64,000 nucleotides of DNA. It comes from Arthrobacter hankyongi. GTDB lineage: Bacteria; Actinomycetota; Actinomycetes; Actinomycetales; Micrococcaceae. Under the pieces are notes generated by a model, which was not told the DNA's origin, did no database searches, and saw nothing but the letters and a program-made list of their open reading frames with translations. The number at the start of each line of letters is the position of its first letter. The stretch's first letter is position 1. The stretch spans positions 124,001-188,000 of the forward strand of contig NZ_JAKLTQ010000007.1 in NCBI RefSeq assembly GCF_022012395.1. Reading direction: 5' to 3'. Below, in pieces: positions 62,133 to 64,000 of this stretch. The position numbers and the translations under genes were made by a program.

Positions 62133-64000
62133 ATGACGGAGGACGCAACAGAGCGGGTGTACTTCGATGCACCGGCATCGGCGGCGACAGACAACTCCTG
62201 GTGGGATCGATACGCCGCCGAGTTGACGGCGCTGACGCCGGCCGCACGTGGAGCATTGCAAACCGACTGCGCCTACATCCTGAATCGCGGCATCTTCGGA
62301 GCCGGCAAGCCCGATGCCGGGGAGTGGCCCGACGACAGGACACGTACCGGCCTGGTCATGGGCTCCGTGCAATCCGGCAAGACAGCGTCGATGTTCGGCG
62401 TCACCGCGCTTGCCCTCGACCACGGCGTCAATATCGTCGTCATCCTCGCGGGCACCCGGTTATCCCTGTGGCGACAGACATACGAACGCTTAGTCGAGCA
62501 GCTCGACGCCGGAGCAGACAGCACGGCGAAGATAACCCGCCGCCTCTTATGCCCCGCACCCGGCGTCGCGCTCTCCGGAGCGCCGGCGTCGCTTCAGGAC
62601 ACGTACCGACTCTCTTCTGCGCAGGTCAGGCGCAAGCTTGCCCAGGAGCGGCCGCTGATTGTCGTCGCAATGAAGCAGGCGAACCACCTCTACGCACTCG
62701 GGAACATGCTGCGCGGCAGCGTCTTTGATGCAGTGCGGAAACTCGGGCGCCCTGTGCACATGCTGGTGCTAGACGACGAGGCGGACGACGGCTCGGTGCT
62801 CGATGCCGCCGTGGAGGCGGGACAAGATCCACTATCCCCGAACCTCAAACAGATTCCCCGAGCCATTGCAGACCTATGGGAGCCTCGCTCGGGTAATGCC
62901 CCGGATAACCTCTACACCACATACGTCGGCTACACCGCGACGCCGCAGGCGAACCTGATCCAGGAGGATCACAACCCGCTAGCCCCACGGGACTTCGTGA
63001 TCTCGCTGCGTACACCGCTTGATGTCGGACACCCCGTTGATCCCGATCGCAGCGATGCGCCAAGGTCATCGACTTACCCCGAGCCGGCCGGCATCGACTA
63101 CTACTACACAGGAGGCGAGGTCTACTACGACCGCGGGACGTCGGCGCAGCTTTGCGTAGAACTCGCCGGCCGTGCCGAAGACGATCTCGGGGAGGCAGTC
63201 CGCGCGTTTCTCGTTGCCGGTGCCATCAGGCTTCACCGAGTCGTTGGAGCGTCAGGGCCGTATTCCCTCGCGGGTGCTGACTTCGAAACCCGCGGCGCGG
63301 CGCTGTCTGCGTCGCCGGAACCGCACTCGATGCTCTTTCATCCGTCTGCGGACATCGGGCGGCACTTCACGGGCGCCGAGGACATACTGCTCTGGGCTGG
63401 TGTCGGTGACCGTGCTACGGCACGCGAACTGCTGGAATCAGGCGACGCTCGCCTGCCTGCCAGTCTGATCTCGAGGATGCTCAGTGAACAGCCGCTTTGG
63501 GAGGCCTGGGTCGACAGGTACCGTCATTCGTCCATCGAGATCGCTACCGAGTTCAACATCCTCAGCCCGCGCACGATCCCTGATTGGCCCGTAGTCCGGC
63601 AGATCCTCGAGACCGAGATCATCCCTGGGACGCGGGTCTCGGTCGTCAACAGTGACCCCAGTGCCGACGATCGCCCCGAGTACAAACCGTCCTTCGACGA
63701 GAGCACCGGGAGGTGGCGCGCGGCGCGCGACCTGTCCACTATCTTCGTCTCCGGCAACGTGATGGCCCGCGGGCTGACTCTGGAGGGGATGACGACGGCG
63801 CTGTTCCAGCGAGGGTCGAACAACCCGTTTGCGGACACCCAGATGCAGATGCAACGTTGGTTCGGCTACCGCGGCAAGCACATCGAGCTGTGCCGAGTGT
63901 TCGCCGCCCGCCAGCAAATCGACCTCTTCAGCGCGTACCACGACATCGACGAGGCGCTACGCGAGGGGATCGCCGCGAAGATGACTGGAGATGCCCCTTC
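62133..64000 (+). CDS. Z1 domain ATPase (SF2-like), 3' end beyond the window
   Basis: An open frame from ATG 62133 to the window end (622 codons, no stop). It has a Walker A 'GSVQSGKTAS' (about 77-86), a DExx-like 'LVLDDEADDG' (about 212-221), 'YVGYTATPQANL' (about 271-282, like helicase motif III), and late helicase-type motifs 'SGNVMARGLTLEGMTTALF' and 'QMQRWFGYRG'. These define the Z1 family of superfamily-II-like ATPases found with C5 methyltransferases and nucleases in restriction-type systems. It is 7 bases after the DUF262 gene. The rest of the operon is unseen. Confidence 0.88.
   Translation, partial: MTEDATERVYFDAPASAATDNSWWDRYAAELTALTPAARGALQTDCAYILNRGIFGAGKPDAGEWPDDRTRTGLVMGSVQSGKTASMFGVTALALDHGVNIVVILAGTRLSLWRQTYERLVEQLDAGADSTAKITRRLLCPAPGVALSGAPASLQDTYRLSSAQVRRKLAQERPLIVVAMKQANHLYALGNMLRGSVFDAVRKLGRPVHMLVLDDEADDGSVLDAAVEAGQDPLSPNLKQIPRAIADLWEPRSGNAPDNLYTTYVGYTATPQANLIQEDHNPLAPRDFVISLRTPLDVGHPVDPDRSDAPRSSTYPEPAGIDYYYTGGEVYYDRGTSAQLCVELAGRAEDDLGEAVRAFLVAGAIRLHRVVGASGPYSLAGADFETRGAALSASPEPHSMLFHPSADIGRHFTGAEDILLWAGVGDRATARELLESGDARLPASLISRMLSEQPLWEAWVDRYRHSSIEIATEFNILSPRTIPDWPVVRQILETEIIPGTRVSVVNSDPSADDRPEYKPSFDESTGRWRAARDLSTIFVSGNVMARGLTLEGMTTALFQRGSNNPFADTQMQMQRWFGYRGKHIELCRVFAARQQIDLFSAYHDIDEALREGIAAKMTGDAP

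Overview
The window is high-GC DNA with start codons, Shine-Dalgarno sequences and gene families typical of an Arthrobacter-like actinobacterium (Micrococcales). I place it by gene content and codon use only. I found no rRNA, tRNA or CRISPR array. Most of the window is accessory: tightly packed catabolic operons (about 3.7-51 kb), then a defence island (about 51.6-64 kb) with decayed restriction genes and recombinase debris.

Layout. 0-3.4 kb: a MOSC protein, a universal stress protein, a small unknown protein, and a NYN nuclease-fold plus BRCT gene pair whose leader carries an attenuator-like hairpin. 3.7-9.9 kb: LacI regulator, ACS-type MFS transporter, SDR, beta-keto acid cleavage enzyme (BKACE), glycerate kinase and a secreted hydrolase. 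9.9-13.9 kb (minus strand): a styrene/indole-monooxygenase-like flavoprotein, LuxR regulator, SDR and flavin reductase. 14.2-21.0 kb (minus strand): NCS1 permease, hydantoinase/oxoprolinase A and B, and a creatinase-like M24 protein, divergent from an IclR regulator. 22.2-30.1 kb: Rieske dioxygenase alpha and beta, a small coiled-coil protein, glutamine amidotransferase, glutamine-synthetase-like enzyme, ferredoxin, ferredoxin reductase, catechol 1,2-dioxygenase and a gamma-glutamyl hydrolase. This set matches an aniline-type pathway in which an amine is gamma-glutamylated, oxidised to a catechol, and ring-cleaved.

30.5-38.1 kb: AlkD-like repair protein, then a TetR-controlled operon (SDR, flavin reductase, luciferase-like monooxygenase, cupin, SDR, amino-acid permease) bracketed by two paralogous TetR genes. 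Matching palindromes TTGGAC-N4-GTCCAA lie upstream of the SDR and of both TetR genes, with a related dyad before the permease. 41.2-51.1 kb (minus strand): GAF-domain regulator, two SDRs, MFS, NtaA/DmoA-like monooxygenase, aldehyde dehydrogenase, flavin reductase and a second MFS. Three upstream regions here share a GGTTG-N6-GGTTG direct repeat.

This ~11 kb block is flanked by directly repeated copies of the mcrC 3' region, which suggests it entered or was rearranged by homologous recombination at mcrC. The mcrBC locus next to it looks dead: McrB has Asn for the Walker A lysine and is short, and mcrC is frameshifted. Beyond it lie a membrane protein, a CBASS-like pair (CD-NTase with AGS-C sensor, and a 2TM-NUDIX effector), a broken serine recombinase with a nearby 28-bp dyad, and a cytosine methyltransferase - DUF262 - Z1 ATPase operon that runs off the window end.
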